A program made the translations under genes and the position numbers. From assembly GCA_902496665.1 (NCBI GenBank), contig CABVBU010000003.1:1-64000 (forward strand): a DNA stretch of 64,000 nt. Reading direction: 5' to 3'. The notes beneath the pieces are model-generated. The model did not search any database. It was not told the DNA's origin and saw only the letters and a list, made by a program, of their open reading frames with translations. Of the stretch, positions 43,224-52,366 are shown piece by piece; position 1 is the first letter of the stretch; every line of letters begins with the position of its first letter. Origin of the DNA: an uncultured Clostridium sp. (GTDB lineage Bacteria; Bacillota; Clostridia; Lachnospirales; Lachnospiraceae).

Positions 43224-44198
43224 TGAAAATAAAGCAGATAAATGGAAAAATAGCAGGGAACAGCCTGGAGAACGGAAGAAAGTTAAGCATAGCGGAAAAA
43301 GTTTTTTATGCGGCAAAGACATTGGTGAAAACTGCCTTAGCAGCAGGTGCTCTTGGAGTTTTCTTGACTGGAACCGCCTTTGCGGCATCCGGTGAGGACG
43401 CTTATCAGATGGCAGAGGGAACGGAGAGCTATGCGGATGTCTACGACATGGCGGATCTGTTTACCGATGAGGAAGAAAAACAGCTTTCTGAGCAGGCACA
43501 GGCCCTTTCAGATACCATGAAGATGGAAGCAGTCATCGTCACCACCGAGGAGAACTCCGACTCTGCCCAGGTGTTCGCAGACGGATTTTACATGGAAGGC
43601 GGTTTCGGAACCGGTTCCGACCACTCAGGAATCCTGTTCCTCATCGATGTGGATAACAGGGAACTCTACATATCCACAAATGGACAGATGATCCGTTACA
43701 TGACGGACAGCCGCATCGATGATGTTCTGGACGATGTTTATAATTACGCGGCAGATGCCGATTATTACGGGGCAGCGGCGGCGTTTCTGACGGATACGGA
43801 AAAGTGCTATTCCAACGGAATTTCAAGAGATCAGTACAACTATGACACGGAGACGGGAAAGATCAGCCGTTACCATCATCTCGAATGGTATGAGATCCTG
43901 ATCGCTCTCGGTGTGGCGGCGCTCTGTGGCGGTGGCATCGGTACTTCGAAGCTACAGCCTTCACGGGGAAGATAAGCGGATGGCCGCAAACTTTAAACTC
44001 TCTTACCGGAGAGACAGCCGATTTACCATGGGAAATGTCCTGGCGGATGCATTGCTGACATCCTATATCACCCAGCAGGTGATCCAGACACAAAAGAATC
44101 GTCCGAGTTCGGGCGGAGGAAGCTTTTCCGGCGGCGGTAGATCATCCACCCACAGTTATGGAGGAAGCAGCCGCGGCGGCGGAGGAAGGAAGTTTTAA
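43223..44198 (+). pseudogene. TPM-domain membrane protein (YdjH-like), frameshifted
   Basis: Two frames together make one YdjH-like protein. Frame one (43223-43975) has a signal/anchor segment (AAGALGVFLTGTAFA), a TPM domain (YADVYDMADLFTDEEEKQLSEQAQAL, SGILFLIDVDNRELYISTNG) and the start of a second membrane helix (WYEILIALGVAALCGGGIG), then runs into unrelated residues and stops. Frame three (from about 43940 to 44198) carries the expected continuation: LRSYSLHGEDKRMAANFKLSYR, a helix region, and a Gly/Ser-rich tail ending GGGGRKF. One extra base near 43937-43945 explains the break. Sequencing error, real mutation and programmed shift are all possible. Confidence 0.8.
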
Positions 44199-44201
44199 GT
44201 T

Positions 44202-45116
44202 ATGGAGATCAAAAAGATCGGAATTATCGGGCAGGGTGCACTCGGCGTCATGTACGGAAATTATCTGAAAAAACGGATGGGAAATGAGAATGTCTTTTTT
44301 ATCGCGGATGAGGGGCGCGTAAACCGCTACCGGAGCGCGGATATGGTCTGCAACGGGGAATCCTGCGGATTTTCCTACCGGTCTCCTGCGGAGACTGTGA
44401 CGGCGGATCTCATTATCTTTGCGGTGAAGTTCATGGGAATGGAGAGCGCGCTCGGGACCGTGAAGCCGTTTGTCGGGGAACATACCCTGTTCTTGTCGGT
44501 GCTCAACGGAATTTCCAGCGAGGAGATGATCGAGAAAACCTACGGCGCGGATCATGTGCTCTACGCCTGCGTGCAGGGTATGGACGCAGGAAAGGACGGC
44601 AATGAGGTCACCTACAAAAATATGGGTTATATCACCATCGGAAATAAGGACAGGAGCCATGATGAGAAGTTAAAGACGGTGACGGAGCTTTTTGACCGGA
44701 CGGGGCTGGCCTACAAGGTTCCGGATGATATTCTTCGGGAACAGTGGAACAAGCTCATGTTAAACACCGGTGTGAATCAGGTGACAGCGGTCTACGGTGC
44801 GCCATACAGCCTGATCCAGAAAGAGGGCGAGGCGCGTACCATGATGATCGAGGCCATGCGGGAGGTTCTCCGGGTGGCGGACACCCAGAATATTGATCTT
44901 ACGGAGGCGGACATCGATTACTGGCTGGAGCTTCTTGCGACCTTAAATCCGGAGGGACATACGTCCATGTGCCAGGATGTTCTGGCAGGACGCCCGACGG
45001 AGGTGGACCTGTTCGCGGGAACGATGCTTAAGATCGCGAAGAAAGAGGGATTTTCGCTTCCTGTGAATACGTTTTTATATGAGAAGCTGAAGGAATTAGA
45101 AGGCACTGCGGATTGA
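44202..45116 (+). CDS. panE: 2-dehydropantoate 2-reductase (ketopantoate reductase)
   Basis: A 304-residue NADPH enzyme of the ApbA/PanE family, which reduces ketopantoate to pantoate for coenzyme A synthesis. N-terminal GIIGQGALGVMYG binds the nucleotide. FAVKFMGMESAL and FLSVLNGISSEEMI follow, and the C-terminal domain has REQWNKLMLNTGVNQVTAVYGAPY with the conserved Lys and Asn, and the TSMCQDVLAGRPTEVDLFAG segment. Relatives of this family act on other 2-oxoacids, and no other pan gene is nearby, so the exact substrate is likely but not proven. Confidence 0.85.
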   Translation: MEIKKIGIIGQGALGVMYGNYLKKRMGNENVFFIADEGRVNRYRSADMVCNGESCGFSYRSPAETVTADLIIFAVKFMGMESALGTVKPFVGEHTLFLSVLNGISSEEMIEKTYGADHVLYACVQGMDAGKDGNEVTYKNMGYITIGNKDRSHDEKLKTVTELFDRTGLAYKVPDDILREQWNKLMLNTGVNQVTAVYGAPYSLIQKEGEARTMMIEAMREVLRVADTQNIDLTEADIDYWLELLATLNPEGHTSMCQDVLAGRPTEVDLFAGTMLKIAKKEGFSLPVNTFLYEKLKELEGTAD

Positions 45117-45164
45117 GCGCGGTGAGTCAATGTTATCATTCGGACAAAGGAGAACAATAAACAC

Positions 45165-45581
45165 ATGACGATCATGGTAATAGACGGCCAGGGCGGAAAG
45201 ATGGGCAAAGGCCTGGTGGAACAGTTAAAGAAGCTTTGCCCGGAAGATGAGATCCTGGCGATCGGAACGAACAGCATTGCCACGGCAGCAATGCTGAAGG
45301 CGGGGGCGGATGCCGGCGCCACAGGGGAAAACCCGGCGGTAGACACAAGCCGCACCGCCGACATCATCGTCGGTCCCATGGGAATCGTCATCGCTGATTC
45401 CCTCATGGGTGAGGTCACGCCAAAGATGGCTGTTGCCATCGGCCAGAGCCTGGCAAAAAAGGTTCTGATCCCCGTAAACCGCTGCCAGCACTTTGTTGTG
45501 GGCTGCAGGGATATTTCTATGGGGGAGTATGTGAAGCTTGCGGTGGAGGAAGTTTTGAAGATCCGCCGTGGGGAGATATAG
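45165..45581 (+). CDS. DUF3842 family protein
   Basis: A 138-residue protein: IMVIDGQGGKMGKGLVEQLK at the start looks like a Rossmann nucleotide-binding loop, then AIGTNSIATAAMLKAGAD, ADIIVGPMGIVIADSLMGEVTP and IPVNRCQHFVVGC. This matches DUF3842, a clostridial family without assigned function. AAAGGAG precedes the ATG. Probably in the same unit as panE. Confidence 0.85.
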   Translation: MTIMVIDGQGGKMGKGLVEQLKKLCPEDEILAIGTNSIATAAMLKAGADAGATGENPAVDTSRTADIIVGPMGIVIADSLMGEVTPKMAVAIGQSLAKKVLIPVNRCQHFVVGCRDISMGEYVKLAVEEVLKIRRGEI

Positions 45582-45646
45582 GTTTCGTGGCATAATTCTC
45601 TGCCTGTCCGCATACACTGGGATGTATGTGGGAAGGAGAGTGTGCC

Positions 45647-46780
45647 ATGAGGAAAAAAGAGCATTCGGGATCGGCAGCAGTGATTGGGGCACAGCTGGTG
45701 ATCCTTTTTATTTTGACGGTTTCCCTGTGTGTTCAGAGCAGGAAAGCGGCGGCTGAGAATACATATGCGGTGATGGAGGAGAGCGGTGAAGGCAGTCAGG
45801 CTGGGGAGCCTGGAAAAGCCGGGGAAGCGGGGGACAGTCAAAAGAAGAAGTACATCCACTGGGTGGAATTTAATGTTCCGGCGGATGTGATGGAGAAGGC
45901 GTTCCGGCTGGACATGGGGACGGTGCAGGAAGAGGTGCATTTAAACTGGGTGGAGCTGTTAGCATATCTCGGGGCGAAGTATGGCGGAGATTTTGAGCGG
46001 TTCCGGCAGGCGGATCTGGATTCGGTGGTGGAGAAACTGAAGTCCGGGGCAGCGACGGAGGAAATCGCAAAGGACATGAAATACTATGCCTATTACCGGG
46101 AGGCATATGGGGCCGTCCTGGATGGCATGGTGGGGTATTTTGAGCAGGAGAGCGGCAATGATAAGGTCTGGCTCAGAAAATATGGCCTGAAGGTGTTCTC
46201 GCCGATCGCGAAAAACTTTCCCTACAGCGATTTTGACGATTTCGGTGCGTCCCGGTCCTATGGATTTAAGAGGAAGCACCTGGGCCACGACATGATGGGA
46301 CAGGTGGGGACGCCGGTGATCGCGGTGGAATCCGGGTATGTGGAGGCTCTGGGCTGGAACCAGTACGGCGGCTGGCGGATCGGAATACGAAGCTTCGATA
46401 AAAAGAGGTATTACTATTACGCCCACCTGCGCCAGAACTACCCGTATCAGTCGAATTTAAAAGAGGGCAGTATCGTGACGGCAGGGGATGTGATCGGATA
46501 TCTCGGCAGGACCGGGTACAGCACCACGGAGAACACGAACAATATCACGACACCGCACCTTCACTTTGGGATCCAGCTCATTTTTGATGAGTCGCAGAAA
46601 GAAGGAAACAATGAGATCTGGATCAACTGCTATGAGATCGTGAAATTCCTGCGGCTGAACCAGAGTGAGACGGTGAAGGTGGAAGGGACGAAGGAGTGGA
46701 CGAGAGTTTATAATATGAAGGATCCGGTAATTCCGGAGGAAGTGGAAAACATGGATAAAAATCTAAAAGTCTCCCCATAA
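45647..46780 (+). CDS. membrane-anchored M23 family peptidase
   Basis: A 377-residue protein with one N-terminal helix (about 14-34), an Gly/Glu-rich linker, a helical middle region and a C-terminal LytM/M23 domain: HLGHDMMGQVGTPVIAVESGYVEALGWNQYGGWRIGI, YYYYAHLRQ, and TPHLHFGIQ. The HxxxD and HxH zinc residues are present, so it should be an active peptidoglycan endopeptidase at the cell surface. AAGGAG precedes the ATG at 45647. In the gap before it, CATACA/TGTATG forms a small hairpin (45609-45626). Confidence 0.9.
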   Translation: MRKKEHSGSAAVIGAQLVILFILTVSLCVQSRKAAAENTYAVMEESGEGSQAGEPGKAGEAGDSQKKKYIHWVEFNVPADVMEKAFRLDMGTVQEEVHLNWVELLAYLGAKYGGDFERFRQADLDSVVEKLKSGAATEEIAKDMKYYAYYREAYGAVLDGMVGYFEQESGNDKVWLRKYGLKVFSPIAKNFPYSDFDDFGASRSYGFKRKHLGHDMMGQVGTPVIAVESGYVEALGWNQYGGWRIGIRSFDKKRYYYYAHLRQNYPYQSNLKEGSIVTAGDVIGYLGRTGYSTTENTNNITTPHLHFGIQLIFDESQKEGNNEIWINCYEIVKFLRLNQSETVKVEGTKEWTRVYNMKDPVIPEEVENMDKNLKVSP

Positions 46781-46792
46781 TAACCCAAGTAG

Positions 46793-46828
46793 AAAGTTCC
46801 GGCATTACTTTCCGGAACTTTTTCTTTC
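46793..46828 (+). terminator. terminator before the PTS operon
   Basis: AAGTTCCGG (46794-46802) and CCGGAACTT (46812-46820) form a perfect stem followed by TTTTCTTT. Confidence 0.85.
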
Positions 46829-46879
46829 CCTGAAAAAGGCGGGAAAAGAATTCAACAAAGAAACGAAAGGGTGAGATTC

Positions 46880-49000
46880 ATGAAAGATCAGGTCTTTGGC
46901 GTCCTGCAGAGGATCGGGAGGTCGTTTATGCTGCCGATCGCACTGCTGCCCGTGGCGGGACTATTGCTTGGCATCGGCGGTTCCTTCTCGAATACCACAA
47001 TGCTTGAAGCATACGGGCTCACGCGGATCATGGGACCGGGAACCTTCTGGAACGCGCTGTTCACGGTGATGAGCCAGGCGGGGGATATCGTGTTCGCGAA
47101 CCTCCCGATCCTGTTTGCCCTGGGCGTCGCTATCGGCATGGCAAAGAAGGAGAAGGAAGTGGCAGCCCTGGCGGCGGTCATCTCCTTTCTCGTCATGCAT
47201 GCCGCCATCGGAGCGATGATCGAGGTAAACGGCGGGACGGATGCCTTAAAAGAGGGGGCCGGTGCCATGGTGGCGGGGATCCAGTCCCTGCAGATGGGGG
47301 TGTTCGGCGGAATCCTGGTGGGGCTTGGGACCGCATGGCTCCACAACCGGTATTACAGGATCGAGCTCCCACAGGTGCTGTCCTTCTTCGGCGGGACAAG
47401 ATTCGTCCCCATCGTGAGCGCCCTGTTCTATGTCCTCGTGGGCATTCTCATGTACTTTATCTGGCCGCCGGTCCAGGCGGCGATCTCGGGAGTTGGCGGC
47501 TTCGTGCTCCGCTCCGGCTATCCTGGAACATGGTTTTACGGCTTCATGGAGCGTGCCCTGATCCCCTTCGGCCTGCACCATGTGTTTTATATCCCGTTCT
47601 GGCAGACCGCAGTGGGCGGCACCATGGAGATCGGCGGAAAAATCGTGGAAGGAGCCCAGAACATCTTCTTCGCGGAGCTTGCGGACCCCGGAAATACGAG
47701 ATTTTCCGTGGAGGCCACAAGGTTTATGGCAGGAAAGTTCCCACTTATGATCTTTGGACTTCCGGGAGCGGCCCTGGCCATGTATCAGGCGGCGCTCCCG
47801 GAAAAGAAAAAGGAGGTCTCAGGACTTCTCCTCTCCGCGGCACTGACCTCCATGCTCACGGGAATCACAGAGCCGCTGGAGTTTACATTCCTCTTTACGG
47901 CGCCGCTTCTCTACGGGATCCACTGCGTGTTCGCAGGACTGGCATACATGCTGATGCACATGCTCGACGTTGGCGTCGGAATGACATTCTCCGGTGGGCT
48001 CATCGACCTGTTTCTGTTCGGAATCCTTCAAGGAAACAAAAAGACCGGGTGGCTCTGGATCGTTGTGGTCGGAGTGTTCTATTTTCTTGTGTACTACGCG
48101 GTGTTCCTGGTTCTGATCCGGAAACTTGACTATAAGACACCGGGGCGGGAAGTGGGAGCTGCGGCGAAGCTCTATACGAGAAGCGATGTGGAGCAGAGGA
48201 AGGAAGAGAGAAAAGGAACTGATCCCGGGCAGGCCGGCAGGGAAAAATCTGCGGGGAAGACGGGAACACGTTCCGGGGAGATCCTTAAGGGGCTTGGCGG
48301 GCCGGACAATATCACGGACGTGGACTGCTGTGCGACGAGACTCCGGTGCACCGTAAAGGATGAGAAAAAAGTAGACGAGTCCGTCTTAAAAGCGACCGGG
48401 GCATCCGGCATCATCAAAAAAGGAAAAGGTGTTCAGATCATCTATGGTCCTCAGGTGTCGGTCATCAAATCGGATCTGGAAGAGTATATGGAAAAGTACG
48501 GGGATGAAAGAGATAAAGGTGATAGTCATGTGTTTATAAAAAGTCCTATGACGGGAACCGTAATCCCGCTTTCGGAAGTCCCGGATGAAGCATTTGCCGG
48601 AAAAATGATGGGAGACGGTGCGGCGGTAATTCCAGAGGATGAATATGTATACGCACCGGCGGACGGGACAGTAACATTTGTATTCCCGACAAAGCATGCA
48701 GTCGGATTCCAGACCGACGATGGACATGAGCTGTTGATTCATGTTGGAATCGATACAGTATCGTTATCAGGAGATGGCTTTGAGGCTTTTGTGCATGATG
48801 GGGATCATGTGCGGACCGGGGATAAGCTTTTGAAGGCAGATATCCAGAAAATTAAAGATAAAGTTCCATCTTTGGCATCCCCGGTCCTTTTCACAGATCT
48901 TCCGGACAGCCTGGAGGTTCATATCTTAAAGCGCGGAAAGATCCGGAGCGGGGAACCGTTTTTAGAGCTGCATAATAAAGAAAAACAGGAAGTGGGTTGA
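46880..49000 (+). CDS. PTS transporter EIICBA, glucose/maltose/GlcNAc superfamily
   Basis: A 706-residue single-chain permease that imports and phosphorylates a sugar. EIIC occupies residues 1 to about 420 (GRSFMLPIALLPVAGLLLGIG, then the GITEPLEFTFLF motif). EIIB follows with phospho-Cys484 in DVDCCATRLRC. EIIA (about 550-700) carries phospho-His621 in LIHVGIDTVSL. Domain order and motifs fit glucose- or maltose-type PTS; the exact sugar cannot be fixed. The ATG at 46880 is preferred over GTG 46871, which overlaps the AAAGGGTGAG ribosome-binding site. It is followed directly by ptsH and ptsI, so the whole phosphorelay is encoded together. Confidence 0.92.
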   Translation: MKDQVFGVLQRIGRSFMLPIALLPVAGLLLGIGGSFSNTTMLEAYGLTRIMGPGTFWNALFTVMSQAGDIVFANLPILFALGVAIGMAKKEKEVAALAAVISFLVMHAAIGAMIEVNGGTDALKEGAGAMVAGIQSLQMGVFGGILVGLGTAWLHNRYYRIELPQVLSFFGGTRFVPIVSALFYVLVGILMYFIWPPVQAAISGVGGFVLRSGYPGTWFYGFMERALIPFGLHHVFYIPFWQTAVGGTMEIGGKIVEGAQNIFFAELADPGNTRFSVEATRFMAGKFPLMIFGLPGAALAMYQAALPEKKKEVSGLLLSAALTSMLTGITEPLEFTFLFTAPLLYGIHCVFAGLAYMLMHMLDVGVGMTFSGGLIDLFLFGILQGNKKTGWLWIVVVGVFYFLVYYAVFLVLIRKLDYKTPGREVGAAAKLYTRSDVEQRKEERKGTDPGQAGREKSAGKTGTRSGEILKGLGGPDNITDVDCCATRLRCTVKDEKKVDESVLKATGASGIIKKGKGVQIIYGPQVSVIKSDLEEYMEKYGDERDKGDSHVFIKSPMTGTVIPLSEVPDEAFAGKMMGDGAAVIPEDEYVYAPADGTVTFVFPTKHAVGFQTDDGHELLIHVGIDTVSLSGDGFEAFVHDGDHVRTGDKLLKADIQKIKDKVPSLASPVLFTDLPDSLEVHILKRGKIRSGEPFLELHNKEKQEVG

Positions 49001-49002
49001 TT

Positions 49003-49260
49003 ATGGAGACATTTCAGTATACAATTACAGACGAGATCGGAATTCACGCGAGACCGGCGGGAGAGCTTGCGAAGCTCGCAAAGGAATTCCAGTCAAAGAT
49101 CACGATAAAGACAGAGACAAAACAGGCAGATGCCGAAAAACTCATGGCGGTGATGGCCCTCGGGATCCGTCACGGTCAGACGGTCACTGTGGAGACCGTC
49201 GGCCCGGACGAAAAAGAGGCGGCAGAGGCGGTGCAGGACTTTTTTCAGGCAAAACTGTGA
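49003..49260 (+). CDS. ptsH: phosphocarrier protein HPr
   Basis: An 85-residue PTS carrier. His15 in GIHARPAGELAKLA is the phosphate-carrying residue. The regulatory position normally held by Ser46 (KSIMGVMSLG in typical HPr) is here Lys46 in AEKLMAVMALG, so phosphorylation by HPr kinase at this site is not expected. The ATG at 49003 follows AGGAAGTGGG and lies just after the EIICBA stop. The Crh-like paralogue at 12556 has the opposite pattern. Lys46 may mean this HPr serves transport only; that is inference. Confidence 0.95.
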   Translation: METFQYTITDEIGIHARPAGELAKLAKEFQSKITIKTETKQADAEKLMAVMALGIRHGQTVTVETVGPDEKEAAEAVQDFFQAKL

Positions 49261-49269
49261 GGCAGATAT

Positions 49270-50898
49270 ATGAGTATGGAGATCATAAAAGGAAAATCAA
49301 TCTTAAATAAGGTAGCGATCGGTCCGATCCTCTACCACAGAAAGACGGAAAGCCAGGTAAAGCGCCGGACGGTGGAGGATACCGAGGCGGAGGTAAAACG
49401 GTACGAGACGGCTGTGGCATGCGCGGAGGACGAATTAAAGACACTCCATGAGAAAGCCTGCGAGCAGGTCGGAGAGACCGGCGCGGCGGTGTTTGAGGTC
49501 CATATGATGATGCTGGAGGATGCCGACTACCGTGATTCTGTGCTGAATATTATAAGAAACCAGAAGACGAATGCGGAGTACGCGGCAGCGGTGACCGGTG
49601 ACAACTTTTATCGTCTCTTTGCGGATATGTCGGATGAATATTTCCGCGCACGGGCGGCAGATGTGAAGGATATCACGGACCGCCTTGTAAAGATACTCTC
49701 CGGTGACGCGGTGGAGTCGGGCTTTCTGACCCAGCCAGTGATCCTGATGGCGGAGGACCTGGCTCCCAGCGAGACAGTACAGTTGGAAAAGAACATGCTG
49801 CTTGGATTTATCACCGAGCAGGGTTCCCCGAACTCCCACACGGCGATCTTGGCCCGCAGCATGAACATCCCGGCCCTTGTGTCCGTGGAGGTCAAGGAAT
49901 CCTGGGATGGAAAGATGGCGGTCATCGACGGCGAGACGGGAACTCTCTATGTGGATCCAGACGAGGAGACGCTGGCTGCCATGGAGAAAAAGAAGCAGGC
50001 GGAGGAAGAAAAAGAGCGCCTGCTGCAGGAATTAAAGGACAAAGAGGACGTCACCCTGGACGGAACGAAGGTGAAGCTCTACGCCAATATCGGGGATGTC
50101 TCCGATGTGGCGGAGGTCTTAAAGAGCAATGCGGCGGGCATCGGCCTGTTCCGGAGTGAGTTTTTATATCTTGAGAAGAAGACATACCCGACGGAGGAAG
50201 AGCAGTTTGCCATGTACCGTCAGGTGGCGGAGATGATGGCGGGAAAAGAGGTCATTATCCGCACCCTGGACATTGGAGCCGACAAGCAGGTGGACTACTT
50301 TAAGTTGAAGAAGGAAGAAAACCCGGCGATGGGTTACCGCGCGATCCGGATCTGCCTCACAAGACCGGAAATCTTCCGGACCCAGCTTCGGGCGATCTAC
50401 CGCGCCAGCGCATTCGGAAAGATCTCCATCATGTTCCCGATGATCGCGTCCCTTTGGGAGGTCCAGAAAGCGAAGGAGATCGCGGCCTCTGTCCGTGATG
50501 AACTAAAGGAACAGGGCGTTCCATTCGGCGATGTTGCCATCGGTATCATGATCGAGACTCCGGCGGCGGCGATCATCAGCGAGGATCTGGCAAAAGAGGT
50601 GGATTTCTTCAGTATCGGAACCAATGACCTTGTTCAGTACACGTTAGCCATCGACAGACAAAACGAGAAATTGGATGAATTCTATGATCCGAAACATCCG
50701 GCAGTGCTGCGGCTGATCCGCTTTGTGGCGGAGAGTGGCCATAAGCACGGCTGTATGGTTGGAATCTGCGGCGAACTTGGCGCGGAGACGGATCTCACGG
50801 AAGAGTTTTTGAAGATGGGAATCGATGAACTGTCGGTGTCCCCGTCCTTCCTGTTAAAAGTGAGAGAGAAGATCAGGCAGACGGATCTTACAAAGTAA
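49270..50898 (+). CDS. ptsI: PTS enzyme I (phosphoenolpyruvate-protein phosphotransferase)
   Basis: A 542-residue enzyme that takes phosphate from PEP and passes it to HPr. His190 in GSPNSHTAILARSMNIPA is the active residue. The C-terminal PEP-binding barrel includes GIGLFRSEFLYLEK, IIRTLDIGADKQ, NPAMGYRAIRICL, GIMIETPAAA, FFSIGTNDLVQYTLAIDR and MVGICGELG with the catalytic Cys. It is slightly shorter than the usual about 570 residues but has all motifs. It lies ten bases after ptsH. Confidence 0.96.
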   Translation: MSMEIIKGKSILNKVAIGPILYHRKTESQVKRRTVEDTEAEVKRYETAVACAEDELKTLHEKACEQVGETGAAVFEVHMMMLEDADYRDSVLNIIRNQKTNAEYAAAVTGDNFYRLFADMSDEYFRARAADVKDITDRLVKILSGDAVESGFLTQPVILMAEDLAPSETVQLEKNMLLGFITEQGSPNSHTAILARSMNIPALVSVEVKESWDGKMAVIDGETGTLYVDPDEETLAAMEKKKQAEEEKERLLQELKDKEDVTLDGTKVKLYANIGDVSDVAEVLKSNAAGIGLFRSEFLYLEKKTYPTEEEQFAMYRQVAEMMAGKEVIIRTLDIGADKQVDYFKLKKEENPAMGYRAIRICLTRPEIFRTQLRAIYRASAFGKISIMFPMIASLWEVQKAKEIAASVRDELKEQGVPFGDVAIGIMIETPAAAIISEDLAKEVDFFSIGTNDLVQYTLAIDRQNEKLDEFYDPKHPAVLRLIRFVAESGHKHGCMVGICGELGAETDLTEEFLKMGIDELSVSPSFLLKVREKIRQTDLTK

Positions 50899-50932
50899 AA
50901 TCGAGCGCATCCTGCGCATAGAGGAGTTATAA

Positions 50933-51766
50933 ATGCAGACAGAAAAAAATATGGCAGGTCCATACGAGATCATCGTCCTGGACCTGGACGGCACGCTGAC
51001 AAACCGGGACAAGGTGATCACACCTCGGACAAAGGCGGCACTTATGAAGGCGCAGGAGCGCGGAAAAAAGGTGGTTCTCGCATCGGGGCGTCCGACCCAG
51101 GGTGTGCTGCCCCTTGCGAAAGAGCTGCGCCTGGACGAGTACAGCGGGTATATTCTCTCCTTCAACGGCGGACGGATTATCAACTGCAAGACCGGGGAGA
51201 CCGTGTTTGCGAGATCGCTGCCGGTTTCTGCCAATAAGAAGATCATCGGGCTTGCAGAGGAACATCAGGTGGACATCGCCACATACGAGGGCAGCAGGAT
51301 CATTTCCTCAAATCCGGAGTCCCCTTACGGAAAGCTGGAGAGCCGTATCAACGGAATGGAGCTCTGGAAGCCGGAGGACATGAAGGAATATGTAAACTTT
51401 GAGGTCCCGAAATTCCTTATGATGGAGGACGGCGATTACCTTGCGATGGTGGAGCCGAAGGTGAAGGCGGCCATGGGAAAGAATTTCAGCGTTTACCGCT
51501 CAGATCCGTTCTTTCTTGAGGTCCTGCCGAAGGGAATCGATAAGGCTCAGAGCCTGGAGCGCCTGCTGGAAGTCCTGGGACTCACAAAAGAGCAGATGAT
51601 CGCCTGTGGGGACGGTTACAATGACCTCACGATGATCAAGTACGCAGGTCTCGGTGTTGCCATGGAAAATGCGGTCCTGCCGATGCGGAGCGCGGCGGAT
51701 TATATCACGGCGTCCAACAATGATGACGGCGTTGGGCTGGTTGTGGAGAAATTTATGTTGGCATAG
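50933..51766 (+). CDS. Cof-type HAD-IIB sugar-phosphate phosphatase
   Basis: A 277-residue HAD hydrolase. Motif I VLDLDGTLTN (nucleophile Asp), motif II VLASGRPT, Lys in the LPKGIDKAQSLE segment, and motif IV CGDGYNDLTMIKYAG are present, with a type IIB cap between. Such enzymes dephosphorylate sugar phosphates and related metabolites. Location right after ptsI suggests it limits sugar-phosphate build-up; this is inference from neighbourhood. GGAG precedes the ATG. Confidence 0.92.
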   Translation: MQTEKNMAGPYEIIVLDLDGTLTNRDKVITPRTKAALMKAQERGKKVVLASGRPTQGVLPLAKELRLDEYSGYILSFNGGRIINCKTGETVFARSLPVSANKKIIGLAEEHQVDIATYEGSRIISSNPESPYGKLESRINGMELWKPEDMKEYVNFEVPKFLMMEDGDYLAMVEPKVKAAMGKNFSVYRSDPFFLEVLPKGIDKAQSLERLLEVLGLTKEQMIACGDGYNDLTMIKYAGLGVAMENAVLPMRSAADYITASNNDDGVGLVVEKFMLA

Positions 51767-51769
51767 AAA

Positions 51770-51819
51770 ATGGCTGCTTATATTCCAACAGGATATGGCA
51801 GCCATAACTCTTTTTGCTT
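51770..51819 (+). terminator. terminator of the PTS operon
   Basis: ATGGCTGC (51770-51777) pairs with GCAGCCAT (51798-51805), followed by AACTCTTTTTGCTTTTTT. Confidence 0.75.
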
Positions 51820-51960
51820 TTTTGTGCAGAAACACTGGACTTTTTGAATCTAACGTGTTAAACTGTGATTAGTGCGTTGAACGAAATGATCCATAAAGAT
51901 GCAGCAAAAATATTGTTCTGAATTTGCTGCAAATATGAAGCAGAAGGGGTAACAGTAAAC

Positions 51961-52281
51961 ATGAATAAGAAAATCAAGACAGATGCAGTTGATCACCTTT
52001 TTGAGGCGATTCTGACATTGAAGACACCGGAAGAGTGCTACGCATTTTTCGAGGATGTCTGCACGGTAAATGAGCTCCTGTCCCTGTCCCAGCGCTATGA
52101 AGTTGCAAAGATGCTGAGAGAGAAAAGGACATATCTCGATATCGCGGAGAGCACAGGCGCTTCCACCGCTACGATCAGCCGTGTAAACCGGTCTTTAAAT
52201 TATGGAAGCGACGGATACGATATGGTATTCAAGCGTCTTGGATTCGAGAAACTCGATGATGGGGACGGCGCGGAGAAATAA
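51961..52281 (+). CDS. TrpR-like / YerC-YecD family regulator
   Basis: A 106-residue DNA-binding protein. The TrpR-type helical core (LFEAILTLKTPEECYAFFEDVCTVNELLSLSQRYEVAKML) is followed by a helix-turn-helix, YLDIAESTGASTATISRVNRSLNYG. This is the YerC/YecD family, structurally related to TrpR but without clear tryptophan-binding evidence. GGGG precedes the ATG. Monocistronic, ended by a bidirectional terminator. The target is unknown. Confidence 0.92.
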   Translation: MNKKIKTDAVDHLFEAILTLKTPEECYAFFEDVCTVNELLSLSQRYEVAKMLREKRTYLDIAESTGASTATISRVNRSLNYGSDGYDMVFKRLGFEKLDDGDGAEK

Positions 52282-52309
52282 GAGAAAGTATTTTTAATAT
52301 GAAAACAAG

Positions 52310-52364
52310 AAAGACCTTCTGACAGAAGCAAAATGGGGATTGCTTCTGAAGGAAGGTCTTTTTG
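52310..52364. terminator. bidirectional terminator
   Basis: AAAGACCTTC pairs with GGAAGGTCTTT, with CAGAAGCAA/TTGCTTCTG continuing the stem. A and T runs lie at both ends. It serves the TrpR-like gene (plus) and the DUF1836 gene (minus). Confidence 0.85.
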
Positions 52365-52366
52365 AA

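Noticed and set aside
42573..43388. 271-codon minus-strand open frame
   Set aside because: It lies opposite the zinc-ribbon gene, has no recognisable domain, and its composition is that of a reverse-complement shadow.
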